Position numbers and translations under genes: made by a program
In this document: piece after piece, positions 1 through 9,700 of the stretch
Numbering within the stretch: position 1 is the stretch's first letter
Layout: each line of letters begins with the position of its first letter
Notes under the pieces: model-generated
What the model was told of the DNA's origin: nothing
What the model saw: the letters and a program-made list of their open reading frames with translations, nothing else
Database searches by the model: none
From: Candidatus Poseidonia sp.
GTDB taxonomy: Archaea; Thermoplasmatota; Poseidoniia; Poseidoniales; Poseidoniaceae
DNA: 64,000 nucleotides
Assembly (NCBI GenBank): GCA_030829545.1
Contig: JAURAI010000005.1
Coordinates: 76,088 to 140,087, forward strand
Direction of reading: 5' to 3'

Positions 1-437
1 AGGGGGCGCAAGCGTTGGATGATACGTGAAATGCTCACCATATGGGTTGGAGAATCGACGCCATAATCGCCCTCTAGCGATATGGAAATATTACTGTAGC
101 CGTAACTTAAATTCTCAACTAAGAGAGAAACATTGCGTTGTTCTGATGCAGAAAATTCATTCAATACAGTCGTCGTATTGCTAATTTCAACGCCCTCCAT
201 CGAAGAGACGATGACCGACAAGGATACGTTGGCTTGGCCTGCATCCATTTCATGAAGCTCCACCGTAAAGCTGAGATTTTCGTCGTTCACCTGTTGGTAA
301 TTGACGAGGCCAAAGGAAGCATCTTCAATCAAAACCGAACCACCGCTTGCCTGTACAACATTGGTCAATGGAAGCAAGAACATGAACGCGATAAAGAGTG
401 CAAGGTGAGGCTTGTGCACGGATGAACTCGCCCCCAT
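1..437 (-). CDS. Secreted or membrane-anchored protein, N-terminal part only (cut by window start)
   Basis: An open reverse frame runs from ATG at 437 to the window edge without a stop, so the ORF track does not list it. About 145 residues are visible. The N-terminus has a basic stretch and a hydrophobic core (LALFIAFMFLLPLT) followed by VVQA/SGG, a good signal-peptide cleavage site. The mature part is Ser/Thr/Asn- and beta-rich with no Cys, like an extracellular Ig-like beta domain. It is divergent from the coiled-coil gene at 530 with a 92-nt gap. The family cannot be named from this fragment. Reading direction and secretion are well supported; function is unknown. Confidence 0.75.
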   Translation of the reverse strand, partial: MGASSSVHKPHLALFIAFMFLLPLTNVVQASGGSVLIEDASFGLVNYQQVNDENLSFTVELHEMDAGQANVSLSVIVSSMEGVEISNTTTVLNEFSASEQRNVSLLVENLSYGYSNISISLEGDYGVDSPTHMVSISRIIQRLRP

Positions 438-529
438 ATGACTCGGTAGAAGTTTGGGGTTCTTCACCTTCACGCAGAAAGAATGCCGAAGGGGTTGTTT
501 CTTTTACGTTGAGGTGATACCCGTAAACG

Positions 530-985
530 ATGCAGGACAAGTCCTTGTTGGAGGTTTCACCCCACGACCTGCTGGGCATCATCCTCGCAAGGCGCGAAAA
601 GCACGCATCTCGCCTTCCAAAAGAGGAAAAAAAGCGTGATGAAGAGTTGACTCGGGCCTATGAGTTGTACAATGAATCCAAAAATGCCCTCGCTGAATTA
701 CTTGCCTCCACTCCAGAGACCGAATTAGACCCACTCGCAAGGACTCAAGCGGAAAACAGTGTCGAGGAAAACGAAACACATCGTAAACGAGTCATGTCAA
801 TACTTTGGCGCGTGAGGAGTCATCTCAAAGAAGCCCTTGCAGCCATTGAATATTGGTCGGCTATGAATGAGACGACGCTAAGCACACTCCTCGAAGATGC
901 GAATCGGGTCAATGAAGGGGGCATGAGCACCTTTGCCCTGAACAAATCAGCAGCAAATGAACAAGGAGATGGTGTTCATGGCTGA
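530..985 (+). CDS. Hypothetical coiled-coil protein
   Basis: A 151-aa soluble, charged, helix-rich protein with no signal peptide. Residues 25-60 and 70-110 are rich in Glu/Lys/Arg with Leu/Ala spacing typical of coiled coils. The stop overlaps the start of the next coiled-coil gene, so the two are probably co-translated. A TTTTAC stretch about 30 nt before the ATG could be a TATA element. I do not recognise the family. It opens a cluster of small cytosolic coiled-coil and regulatory proteins, so a scaffold role is possible, but this is inference. Confidence 0.7.
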   Translation: MQDKSLLEVSPHDLLGIILARREKHASRLPKEEKKRDEELTRAYELYNESKNALAELLASTPETELDPLARTQAENSVEENETHRKRVMSILWRVRSHLKEALAAIEYWSAMNETTLSTLLEDANRVNEGGMSTFALNKSAANEQGDGVHG

Positions 986-1793
986 GAGTGATTTATTCGC
1001 AGATCTTCGCTCGTTGGAATCTTCTGAGATTCAATCGAACCTTCTAACTCACGAAGCAAGCCTTGTTGACATTGATGCACAGTTGACCAAGAATCGAACT
1101 TTGACATCATTTAGATCCTCTTGCATTAAATTCTGTGTGGGAAAGAGCAACGACATACCCTCCAAAAATCCCGAACTTCAAGATGATTTAGCAGAGACTA
1201 CACTCACGAAACGAATTGAATTTAACCAATTTATTCAACAACGTGACACGCTGATGGCTAAAATTGTCTTACCAAAATACAGAATCATGCAGCGGATGGC
1301 TAGGGTCTACGAGAAACTTGCACAACCACTCGACACTTCACCACTCACGCTGCAACAGGAAATTACACTCTTTTCAGAATTTTTTGAACTCCAAGCCATG
1401 CATGCTCAACTTGACCCCATTGAAACTGTTGAAATGGAATTGAATGCACTTCATCGGCAAATTGCAGAAGATGTGAAGGCGATCAATAAGGCCGACAGAG
1501 ATACTGCCAAAATCATCTCAACCTTGGTTGAACAGCGCAAAAAAACTACGAGGGAAATCGGCCGCTTGAAGGCCTTTTTGCGCTCAAAGAAACCCAAAAC
1601 GAAACCTGTTGATGCAGGTCAGGCGCGTAAGACCATCAGCCAGGGTGGTTCAATTTCATTGGAAGATTTAGGGGCCTTACTTGACCACGGTGGGTTATCG
1701 AATCTTGAAGCAACAAAGGAGCCATCTCCAAGGAAGAAGAAAAAATCTGCAGCATCAACGACCAAAGCTTCACGTGGTTCAAGGGATACATGA
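978..1793 (+). CDS. Hypothetical coiled-coil protein with C-terminal basic tail
   Basis: A 271-aa soluble helical protein. The ORF track starts it at 957, but an AAGGAG motif lies inside that extension about 10 nt before ATG 978 (MAESDLF), so 978 is preferred. Helical coiled-coil segments fill most of the first 210 residues. Then come a short motif GGSISLEDLGALLDHGG and a Lys-rich tail (PRKKKKSAAS). The SLEDLxxLL motif resembles the C-terminal STEELMQL of the COG1340-like protein at 2748, hinting at a shared partner or descent. It overlaps the previous gene by 8 nt. Function unknown. Confidence 0.7.
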   Translation: MAESDLFADLRSLESSEIQSNLLTHEASLVDIDAQLTKNRTLTSFRSSCIKFCVGKSNDIPSKNPELQDDLAETTLTKRIEFNQFIQQRDTLMAKIVLPKYRIMQRMARVYEKLAQPLDTSPLTLQQEITLFSEFFELQAMHAQLDPIETVEMELNALHRQIAEDVKAINKADRDTAKIISTLVEQRKKTTREIGRLKAFLRSKKPKTKPVDAGQARKTISQGGSISLEDLGALLDHGGLSNLEATKEPSPRKKKKSAASTTKASRGSRDT

Positions 1794-1808
1794 ATCCAGG
1801 TGCGAATC

Positions 1809-2291
1809 ATGGCAAACCTGCAATGGATCAAGGGCATAGAACCGTCGACCCTAACACCGCAGCACTGTCAACAAGTATTGGACCTCTTCCTCAACGAGAC
1901 TGGTGAAGTGTACAGCCCAGCATCTGTGCGTCATCTGCCAATCCCCAAGTGGGGTGGTAACCTCATCCTCGTAAATCTCGAAGAGAATGAACCTAGAACC
2001 ATTCGAGGCGTTCTTTGGGCAACACCATTCAAAGATGATATCGTCAGGATCGCTGCCTTCGTGATCGCTGCTGACCATCAAAACAATGGTTTAGGTGGAC
2101 AGGCATGGGGGCTTTTTTCAAAGGCAGCACTCAAAGAAGGGTATCGGCAAGTTCAGCTTGAAGTCAAGGCAGACAACAAGGACGCTCAACGCTTCTATCA
2201 ACGACGCTTTCTTGAGATCAAAGTACCGCTTGAGGGATACTATCAGTCTGGTCTTGGCTATATGATGCGAGGGCCTCTTCGGATTGATTAA
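1809..2291 (+). CDS. GNAT-family N-acetyltransferase
   Basis: A 160-aa protein with a GNAT layout: a beta strand ending VIAADHQNNGLGGQAWG, matching the acetyl-CoA pyrophosphate-binding Q/RxxGxG/A loop (here NNGLGG), then a helix, then VKADNKDAQRFYQRRFLE, the usual N..A..FY.. segment of motif B. The substrate cannot be told; small molecules or protein N-termini are both possible. The track uses GTG 1800, but AGGTG sits 6 nt before ATG 1809, so 1809 is preferred. It overlaps the roadblock-like gene that follows by 8 nt. Confidence 0.8.
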   Translation: MANLQWIKGIEPSTLTPQHCQQVLDLFLNETGEVYSPASVRHLPIPKWGGNLILVNLEENEPRTIRGVLWATPFKDDIVRIAAFVIAADHQNNGLGGQAWGLFSKAALKEGYRQVQLEVKADNKDAQRFYQRRFLEIKVPLEGYYQSGLGYMMRGPLRID

Positions 2292-2637
2292 AGCGAACGC
2301 TTATTCACCTCCGACCTCACCTCAAAATGTGCTTGAACGCCTCATGAGACCTTTGGTAACTCTTGACGATGTGGTCAGCCTCACCGTGTTTGAACACGAT
2401 GGTTTTGTGATTTATCAAAGTGAAAACGATTCAAATCTTGCGCCACACCAACTTGGCCGTTGGATTGACTTACTTTCCGCTGCTAAGGACTCAAAAACCT
2501 TGACCCTTGTTCTTGAAAACGGACACATCATACTGAGGAAAGAAAAGGAATTCAATGTTGTACTCAACCTTACTCGGCAAGCGAATCTCGGCCGTGCCCG
2601 ACAAACCCTTGAAGACTGTATCATCGACATCAACTAA
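2284..2637 (+). CDS. Roadblock/LC7-like small protein
   Basis: A 117-aa protein with the pattern of the roadblock/LC7 fold: an N-terminal helix (PQNVLERLMRPL), then VVSLTVFEHDGFVIYQSEND, which resembles the GVxxAxVxDxDGxxI strand-turn of the family, a central helix (LAPHQLGRWIDLLSAAK), two strands and a final helix. Roadblock proteins usually bind or regulate Ras-like GTPases; none is adjacent. The start TTG 2284 overlaps the acetyltransferase by 8 nt with GAGGG upstream. ATG 2344 is an alternative but would remove the first helix. Family assignment is by pattern only. Confidence 0.55.
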   Translation: MIKANAYSPPTSPQNVLERLMRPLVTLDDVVSLTVFEHDGFVIYQSENDSNLAPHQLGRWIDLLSAAKDSKTLTLVLENGHIILRKEKEFNVVLNLTRQANLGRARQTLEDCIIDIN

Positions 2638-2747
2638 GATGGCTCACTCCAAGATTGGTTGCTTTGAGTCATCAAGGGTTAAATGGGGGTGGTCGGTGGC
2701 CCACATGCAATACGGTGGGAATCGTATGCGAACAGGTGCGATGAAGA

Positions 2748-3623
2748 ATGGCTGAACTCAAAGATCTTCTTGATGAACGACGAAAAATGGTTGATAAAAA
2801 AGCCACACAACATCGCGAAATTCGAGACGATTGGAATGAGAAAACCAAAGAATTCACCACCACAAGAAACGAACTCAACAACGAAGTGCGCGAACTCATC
2901 GTTCAAGTGAGGGAACAACGCGACCTCCGTGACCAAATGAACGAGATGGTCCGTGAGAAGAAGAAAGAGCGAGATGGAGCCAACCAAGCCGTTCGTGATG
3001 CAAAGGAAACCATGCGTGAAAAACTTCCTGAACAACCCCCACAATTCGACCGACGCGGACGCCCGGTTCGCCCCGACACCGTTCAATCATTGACCCGCAC
3101 TATGGAACGACTGGAGCGAGAATTTGAGCAAGGCAAGCACCAAGGGAAAAATGAGACCAAGTACTTCAAGAAAATGAAGGACTTGAGTGCCAAGCGAAAG
3201 CGTCTGCAGGAACAGGAAAGTCTCTCAGGGGCCGCAGAAGGAAATAAAGAGTTGAAAGCCGCCGTTGAACTCCAAGAGGCATCACACAACGCTGTGAAAG
3301 AAGCAGCAGAAGCCGCACAAAGTGCTCACGACCTCATGATTGAATGGAATTCAGAAGTTGACCGCCAACGTGAGAAGGCTGAGGCCGCTCACCGAAAGTT
3401 GCGAACCTCCAAAAAGGAAGCAGATAAAGAGCACAGCCTCTACATTGTTTCCTTGCGATGCCTCCACTCAATTCAAGATATTTTGCGTGCCATGCGTGGT
3501 GCAAGTGCCGGTCAAGGACAACGTCCAACCGCCAGCAATGAAACGCAGGACTTGATGGCCAAGTTGCTCTCTGGTGAAACACTTTCCACCGAGGAATTGA
3601 TGCAACTTCAGAGGTTTGACTGA
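2748..3623 (+). CDS. COG1340-like archaeal coiled-coil protein
   Basis: A 291-aa protein that is almost wholly coiled coil: charged heptad-like helices from residue 1 to about 240, broken near residue 95 by a Pro-rich hinge (LPEQPPQFDRRGRPVRPD). This layout, and the KxKxGExLSTEEL-type end, match the uncharacterised archaeal coiled-coil family COG1340. The C-terminus reads AKLLSGETLSTEELMQLQRF. The RBS is AGGTGCGATGAAGA before the ATG. No signal peptide, so cytosolic. The function of the family is not established. Confidence 0.7.
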   Translation: MAELKDLLDERRKMVDKKATQHREIRDDWNEKTKEFTTTRNELNNEVRELIVQVREQRDLRDQMNEMVREKKKERDGANQAVRDAKETMREKLPEQPPQFDRRGRPVRPDTVQSLTRTMERLEREFEQGKHQGKNETKYFKKMKDLSAKRKRLQEQESLSGAAEGNKELKAAVELQEASHNAVKEAAEAAQSAHDLMIEWNSEVDRQREKAEAAHRKLRTSKKEADKEHSLYIVSLRCLHSIQDILRAMRGASAGQGQRPTASNETQDLMAKLLSGETLSTEELMQLQRFD

Positions 3624-3687
3624 ATTCTTCGTGGCGAACACATCAAAGACCTTCACAATTACCCGAAAAACCTGGAAGGTGTGTTGA

Positions 3688-4845
3688 GTGATTGCAAAGG
3701 ATGAGATTGCAGCCATCGTTGAAGAGTATGATCGCCTTAAGTTGCGTATCGGCATGACGGCATCACACTCGGCTCTCGACATTTGTGACGGAGCAATTGA
3801 GGAAGGATTTCCGACTGTTGCATACTGCAAAGAAGGACGGCACAAAACCTATGCAAATTACTTCAAGGCCCACCGCAGTTCTTCGGGAAGGGTGTATCGA
3901 GGCATGGTCGACAAGGCAGTCGTCCTCGATTCATTCAATGATGTCATCGATCCCGAGATGCAAAAGGAAATGCGTAAGAGAAACGTGATTTACATTCCAA
4001 ACCGCTCCTTCACATCCTATTCAAGTATCACCGACATTGAGGAAAAATTCCGTGTTCCGATGTTTGGTTCACGAAACATGCTTCGAATGGAAGAGCGAAC
4101 CGAGGAGCAGGACTACTATTGGATTCTTGAGAAAGCAGGATTGCCCTATCCCGAGAGAATTGACAGCCCTGAAGACATTGATTGTCTCGTCATCGTCAAA
4201 CTTCATCACGCTCAAAAGAAACTCGAACGTGGATTTTTCACATGTGCATCCTACCAGGAATACCAAGACAAGTCTGCTGCACTCCTCGCCGAGGGAGTCA
4301 TCGATCAAGCATCACTTGATGGCGCTCGAATTGAACGCTATGTTATCGGACCCGTGTTCAATTTGAATTTCTTTTACAGTCCACTTGCAGAGGAAGGGGA
4401 GAAACTCGAGCTCCTCGGTGTCGATTGGCGCTTTGAATCCTCTCTTGACGGTCATGTTCGCCTCCCTGCACCGCAACAGATGACCATGCCTCTTCATCAA
4501 CAAATACCAGAAATGACCGTTGTTGGCCACAACACCGCAACCATCCGAGAATCCTTACTGGAGAAAGCATTCGAACTCGGTGAAAAGTTCATTGAAGCCA
4601 GTAAGGAACATTACGACCCTGGCATCATTGGTCCGTTTTGCCTGCAAACCTGTATTGACAAGGACATGAATTACTACATCTACGACGTTGCTCCTCGTTT
4701 AGGTGGCGGGACCAACGTCCATGTCAGTGTTGGACACCCCTATGGAAATGCAACCTGGCGCAAACCCATGTCAAGTGGTCGAAGAATCGCAATGGAATTG
4801 AGAATGGCTGTTGAACAGGACCGATTGCTCGAAGTACTCACGTGA
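3688..4845 (+). CDS. purP: FAICAR synthetase (formate-dependent, ATP-grasp), PurP
   Basis: A 385-aa protein matching archaeal PurP, 5-formaminoimidazole-4-carboxamide ribonucleotide synthetase. PurP uses ATP and formate to formylate AICAR in purine biosynthesis, replacing the folate-dependent PurH step. Visible hallmarks: N-terminal IGMTASHSALDICDGA and FPTVAYCKEGR, the GSRNMLRMEER stretch, ATP-grasp strands near the middle, and the C-terminal YDVAPRLGGGTNVHVS (residues about 332-347). Start GTG 3688 has a strong GGAAGGTG site 7 nt upstream. The 3' end overlaps the convergent surface-protein gene by 8 nt. Full family length. Confidence 0.95.
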   Translation: MIAKDEIAAIVEEYDRLKLRIGMTASHSALDICDGAIEEGFPTVAYCKEGRHKTYANYFKAHRSSSGRVYRGMVDKAVVLDSFNDVIDPEMQKEMRKRNVIYIPNRSFTSYSSITDIEEKFRVPMFGSRNMLRMEERTEEQDYYWILEKAGLPYPERIDSPEDIDCLVIVKLHHAQKKLERGFFTCASYQEYQDKSAALLAEGVIDQASLDGARIERYVIGPVFNLNFFYSPLAEEGEKLELLGVDWRFESSLDGHVRLPAPQQMTMPLHQQIPEMTVVGHNTATIRESLLEKAFELGEKFIEASKEHYDPGIIGPFCLQTCIDKDMNYYIYDVAPRLGGGTNVHVSVGHPYGNATWRKPMSSGRRIAMELRMAVEQDRLLEVLT

Positions 4846-6661
4846 TTTCGAAAAAGGCTTCTTCATCGACATCGTACCAAGGGTTGATCCCGATATCGCT
4901 GCTGTCATAATGAGCGGTTGTTTCGACAAAATAGTATGGAAGGTCCGACTTTTCGCCTGATCCAAGATAATGGTCACCACTGTAATTCTCAACGACGATC
5001 ACTGCCCAAGCATGCCCGCCCCATTCGTCATCCTCTGTTGCCTTGACCATACCGAGCATCAATGCAGTATCATAACCGAGATGCTCTGCTAAACTGATGA
5101 ATAAGACACTGCCATCTTCACAATCACCTGCCTCTTCCCATAGCATTTCAACAGGATATTTTGGATAATCCGATTGATTTGCCAAACTGTCATCATCGAA
5201 CATGTACGGGATATCCCCCACAAAGGCATGAATGAAACGGATGACGTCGATTGAACGCTCGTACCCTAAATCATTGGCCATCCGTTCAAGTTCTTCTGCG
5301 AGGGCCATCACGTTGGCATCTGTAGGGGTCGCAAAGGCAGCATATTGTGGAATGACATCATCATAGGATTCATAATTTGACCAATCAATGGCATGATTCA
5401 TCGAACGATAACCAATGTAGCTTGCATAATCTAATGTCCACACCAATGAATGCATTTGACCGTCGTAATCCCAGGTAAATTGACGCACCGTTGATTCTAA
5501 GTTATCGAATGGTACAATTGAAAATTCCAACCTACCTGCATCACCATCTCCTCCACTTTCACCATCTGCGATGAATGTTTGATTGAAGAAACCATCTTGG
5601 CTGTCAAAGACCACTTGGTATCCTTGATGTTCTTCAGATGGATTCAAATCCAGTAAATCATCTGAAAATGGATCCGAATCATAAGCCATGACCTCAATAA
5701 AGTGATAACGAACTCTTTCGTCTAAGTTGATATGGTAGCTGTGTGTCAATCGAAGCGTTTCACCAACTTGCACCTCTTCATAACTATTCAATACCGAAGG
5801 AAGGCAGCCATAGGATTGGTTGTTTACATTGACACAAAAATAGATCTCCCCTTGAGTGTCAAAGAGATCGACTGTTTCCAGCAACGTGAAATTAGAGAGT
5901 TGCAAATACATAGCAGCATCTCGTCCATCGTTCAAGTCTTCAACATCAGGGACACCATCATTGTCATCATCGAAGTCGCTGTTATCTCCGATACCATCAC
6001 CGTCTGCATCGGCCCATTCTGTAGCATTGCTTGGGAAAAGGTCTACCAAATCCCCGTAACCATCTCCATCAAGGTCACTCCATTCAAGTGGATCAAGTGG
6101 GAATGCATCGCTGTTATCGCCCCATCCATCCCCGTCACTATCCAACCATTCAGTTGAATCAAAAGGATAGGTGTCACTGGTATCCTCGACTCCATCGTTA
6201 TCGTCATCAAGGTCTTCAACCACATCTTCGCAACCATCTTGGTCGTAATCATTGAGAGGGTTGGATTCCCAATCAAGAAGGCCTTTTGGACAGTCATCAA
6301 GTTCATCGGGAATGCGATCTTGGTCGTCGTCGTCATCTTCTGATTCATCTGAACAACCGTCACCGTCGTGGTCGCTGCTGAGGCTTGAAGACCATCCCAT
6401 CAATCCATCGGGGCATGCATCTTCGTAATTCTGGATTCCATCTCCATCGAGGTCATTCGGGTCATCTTTGTCAACCCCAAACAACACAAAGAACGAGGCT
6501 GAGACAAGCAGAGTGACACAAAAAACCGCAATGAGTGGAAAGAAATTTGTTGATGCCTTGGCAGCCCTCTCAAGAGTCAGGCTGGGATGCTTCATTCCAT
6601 CATTTGAATGTTCATCCTGTGGAAGTTCCATACCAAAGGTGTAAACCTCTTCGTTTGTCAT
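4838..6661 (-). CDS. Membrane-anchored TSP3-repeat protein with transglutaminase-like cysteine domain
   Basis: A 607-aa type II membrane protein. A cytosolic N-terminus is followed by one TM helix (residues about 40-62), then five or more TSP3-type calcium-binding repeats (DxDGDGxxD, about 66-250), a beta-rich linker, and a C-terminal transglutaminase-like domain. The probable catalytic residues are intact: Cys514 in GDCEDGS, His550 in GGHAWAV, and an acidic residue near 580 (FVETT). This fold covers proteases, transglutaminases and amidases, so the reaction is open; the domain lies outside the cell. It has its own TATA-like box just upstream. Confidence 0.85.
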   Translation of the reverse strand: MTNEEVYTFGMELPQDEHSNDGMKHPSLTLERAAKASTNFFPLIAVFCVTLLVSASFFVLFGVDKDDPNDLDGDGIQNYEDACPDGLMGWSSSLSSDHDGDGCSDESEDDDDDQDRIPDELDDCPKGLLDWESNPLNDYDQDGCEDVVEDLDDDNDGVEDTSDTYPFDSTEWLDSDGDGWGDNSDAFPLDPLEWSDLDGDGYGDLVDLFPSNATEWADADGDGIGDNSDFDDDNDGVPDVEDLNDGRDAAMYLQLSNFTLLETVDLFDTQGEIYFCVNVNNQSYGCLPSVLNSYEEVQVGETLRLTHSYHINLDERVRYHFIEVMAYDSDPFSDDLLDLNPSEEHQGYQVVFDSQDGFFNQTFIADGESGGDGDAGRLEFSIVPFDNLESTVRQFTWDYDGQMHSLVWTLDYASYIGYRSMNHAIDWSNYESYDDVIPQYAAFATPTDANVMALAEELERMANDLGYERSIDVIRFIHAFVGDIPYMFDDDSLANQSDYPKYPVEMLWEEAGDCEDGSVLFISLAEHLGYDTALMLGMVKATEDDEWGGHAWAVIVVENYSGDHYLGSGEKSDLPYYFVETTAHYDSSDIGINPWYDVDEEAFFEIT

Positions 6662-6683
6662 TGCAATCAGCGTGCCTTCTAGG

Positions 6684-6689
6684 ATAAAC
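6684..6689 (-). promoter_or_regulatory. TATA-like box, probable leaderless promoter
   Basis: On the reverse strand GGGTTTATCC lies 23-28 nt before the ATG at 6661. This is the archaeal TATA distance for transcription starting at or next to the start codon. No Shine-Dalgarno sequence precedes that ATG, which fits a leaderless mRNA. Confidence 0.5.
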
Positions 6690-6724
6690 CCCCGTTTAGG
6701 TTTATTCCCTTCAATGAATGCACT

Positions 6725-9700
6725 TCAGCCTTGGTAAGGGACCCAGGCATTGGTCGCTGCATCAAAGTAGGATAAAGTACCGTTCTCATCGCGAGACCAA
6801 TGTACGCCGTTTTCCTCCCACTGCTGTGGTCCTGATGCTTCCTCAATTGACGGCAATGACTTTTGTTCTGCCATGTACTGGTCGGTCATGGAATCAGTTG
6901 CCCCTGTCGCATCTCCGAATGGACTTGTAGTTTCTTCAGGCTTACGAGTGAATACATAGCCACCGCCACCGATGAGTGCAAGCAACAAAACGGTGATGAT
7001 TGCATAGAGCAAGCCATTACCGGATTCTACTTCTTCTGCTTGGGAACGAGTTGAGTCTTCGGGGAATTCATCCCACCGGTCAGCAACGCCGTCTCCATCG
7101 CTGTCAACGGATTCGTTGGCATCGAATTTGAATGCATCTTCATCGTCGGAGACACCATCTCCATCGGAATCAAGTTGGCTGAGTGCACATCCAACTGGAT
7201 TGATCAATTCACCTTCAACTGTCTTGGGGCATTCGTCAAGATGATTTTTGATACCGTCGTCATCATCGTCTTTTTGCTGTTCGGAACACCCGTCAAGGTC
7301 GACTTGCTGGGTAACGGGTGTGTCTGGGCACAGATCTTTGTTATTGTTGATGTCGTCGTTATCTTCATCCTTTTGCGAGTCTGAACAACCTTGCGCATCA
7401 GGTTGTTCGCCAGTAGGCGTCACGGGGCAGATATCGTCAGCATCAGAAATTTGGTCGTTATCGGCATCGAGTTGATTGGTAGCACAACCGAGCATGTCGA
7501 CTTGCAAGTCAGTGCTTGTTCCGGGACAATTGTCAATATCGTTGGTAATACCGTCATCATCGGAGTCTTTCTGAGAAGGAGCACATCCTTGTGCGTCAGC
7601 CACTTCATTGCTTGGTGTAGCATCACAAATATCGGCTGCATCGTTGACGTTGTCACCGTCTGTATCGCGTTCTTCAGCAGCACAACCCACGCCATTGACA
7701 GGCAATCCGAGGGTCGTGGTTGGACATGCGTCGCGGTCATCCGTGATGGTGTCGCCATCAGTATCGAGTTGACTCAAGGCACAACCTGCGGCGTCGACTT
7801 GAGAACCAAGAGGTGTGTTGGGACATGCATCAAAGGCATCCATGACCATGTCGTTGTCTTGATCTTCCTGACTTGAGGAACAGCCTACACTGTCAACTTG
7901 TTCACCAGCAGGTGTGTTGGGGCAAGCATCTCCAGCGTCATTGACACCATCCATGTCACCATCAAGTTGGCTTGGTGAACATCCATTCGCATCAACGGCC
8001 TGTCCGGCAGGAGTGTTCAAACACAGATCAGGATTGTTTCCGTTGGGATTATCACCAAAACCATCCATGTCCGCATCGGCCCATTGGGTAGCGTCGTTGG
8101 GGAAGGCATCGGGATTCATTCCTGCCGCATTATCACCGTAGCCATCGCCGTCGGTGTCACTCCATTGTGTTGAATCGTTGGGGAAAGCGTCGGGTGTTGT
8201 TCCAAGTTGGTTGTCACCGTATCCGTCACCATCGGCGTCACTCCACTGTGTGGAATCGTTGGGGAAAGCATCAGCATTGTTGCCATTCGGGTTATCACCG
8301 TAGCCATCGCCGTCAGCATCTGCCCATTGTGTTGCATCGGTAGGGAAGCCATCCGGGGTTGTGCCGTTGGGATTGTCACCATAGCCATCACCGTCACCAT
8401 CCGACCACTGTGTACTGTCGGTTGGGAAGGCATCGCCGTTGTTTCCAGTTGGATTGTCACCGTAACCATCTCCGTCGGCGTCACTCCACTGCGTTGAATC
8501 TGCTGGCCATTCGTCAGGATTGTTCCCCGAAGCATTGTCACCGTAGCCATCGCCGTCAGCGTCTGACCATTGGGTTGGGTCGGTTGGGAACGCATCGGGT
8601 GTTGTACCGGACGCATTATCGCCATAGCCATCACCGTCAGCATCAGCCCATTGTGTGCCGTCAGTTGGGAAGACGTCGGGCATGTTGCCGCTGGCGTTGT
8701 CACCGTAACCATCACCGTCCATGTCGGAATATTGACTCGCATCGTAAGGGAATGCATCGATTGCATCATTGTAGCCGTCACCGTCACTGTCTTTCTGAGA
8801 AAGGGCACAGCCGTCTTGGTCAACGGTGATTCCAGCGGTTGTATTTGCACACAGGTCCAATTCATTCGCCACACCATCGCCATCGTCATCAAGTGATAGT
8901 TGGAAGCAAGCCGAATCGCCAATCAGTTGAACACTCACATCGGAATACAGATCGATGTGAACACAGTACGTACCCGATGAAGTAGGTGTTGAATAGGAGA
9001 AACTCGGGAGACTCATGTTTTGAGCTGTTGCAGTAAATAAGGTCAATGAAGAAGAAGCAAGATTGGCTCCAGACCCGTCACTCATTCTGTATTGATATTG
9101 ATAATCATCGTTCACAACCAAATCAAGACCTTCAGCCTGGACGTTGTTATTGCTGGCCGTTGAACTTGCCGAATAGGTATCAATGACCAAGGCGGGCAGC
9201 TGTGGAATGAAGTCTTCAAAGTGAAGCCCAGAAATATTGGTATTATCACTGAGATTGACAACCGTCCCGTTGAGAGACACATAGGCGAGGAAGAGATGCT
9301 CGTTCATGGTGGTTGGACCAGTCCAGTTAACTTGGTAATTCACTGACGATGTTGTTGGCGTTAGATTCCATGCATCACTGTCGATCATCGATGCGTTGAT
9401 GGCTGCGTTTACATCATTTGAGTTTGTAAAATTGTTGTCCCACTCTACGAAATCAAGAACAATCCACTCAACCGCATAATCCGTTCCAACCGTCAGGTTG
9501 GTCAACTCAATGTCTCCGGTGGTTGATGACGTGGTCGAAATTTGAACCATCTCAATGTAATATTCATCCATATCGCTGTCAAAGGAACTTCCCGACGAAC
9601 TTGAGAGGGTCGATGAAACCATCAAGACAGATTCGATCATGGTTGTTTGAATCGAGATGTTAAGGCTGTGTGTCGTGCCGGTTGTATTGAAGGCCCCCGT

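Noticed and set aside
7124-8743. Periodic DNA taken for a CRISPR or satellite array
   Set aside because: The period is a multiple of three, there are no unique spacers, and it codes for repeats in frame.
7391-8922. Long plus-strand and alternate-frame ORFs opposite the TSP3 arrays (for example 268 aa at 8116-8922)
   Set aside because: They arise from the periodic Asp/Gly-rich DNA; their products are low-complexity repeats of the same units with no domain or RBS.
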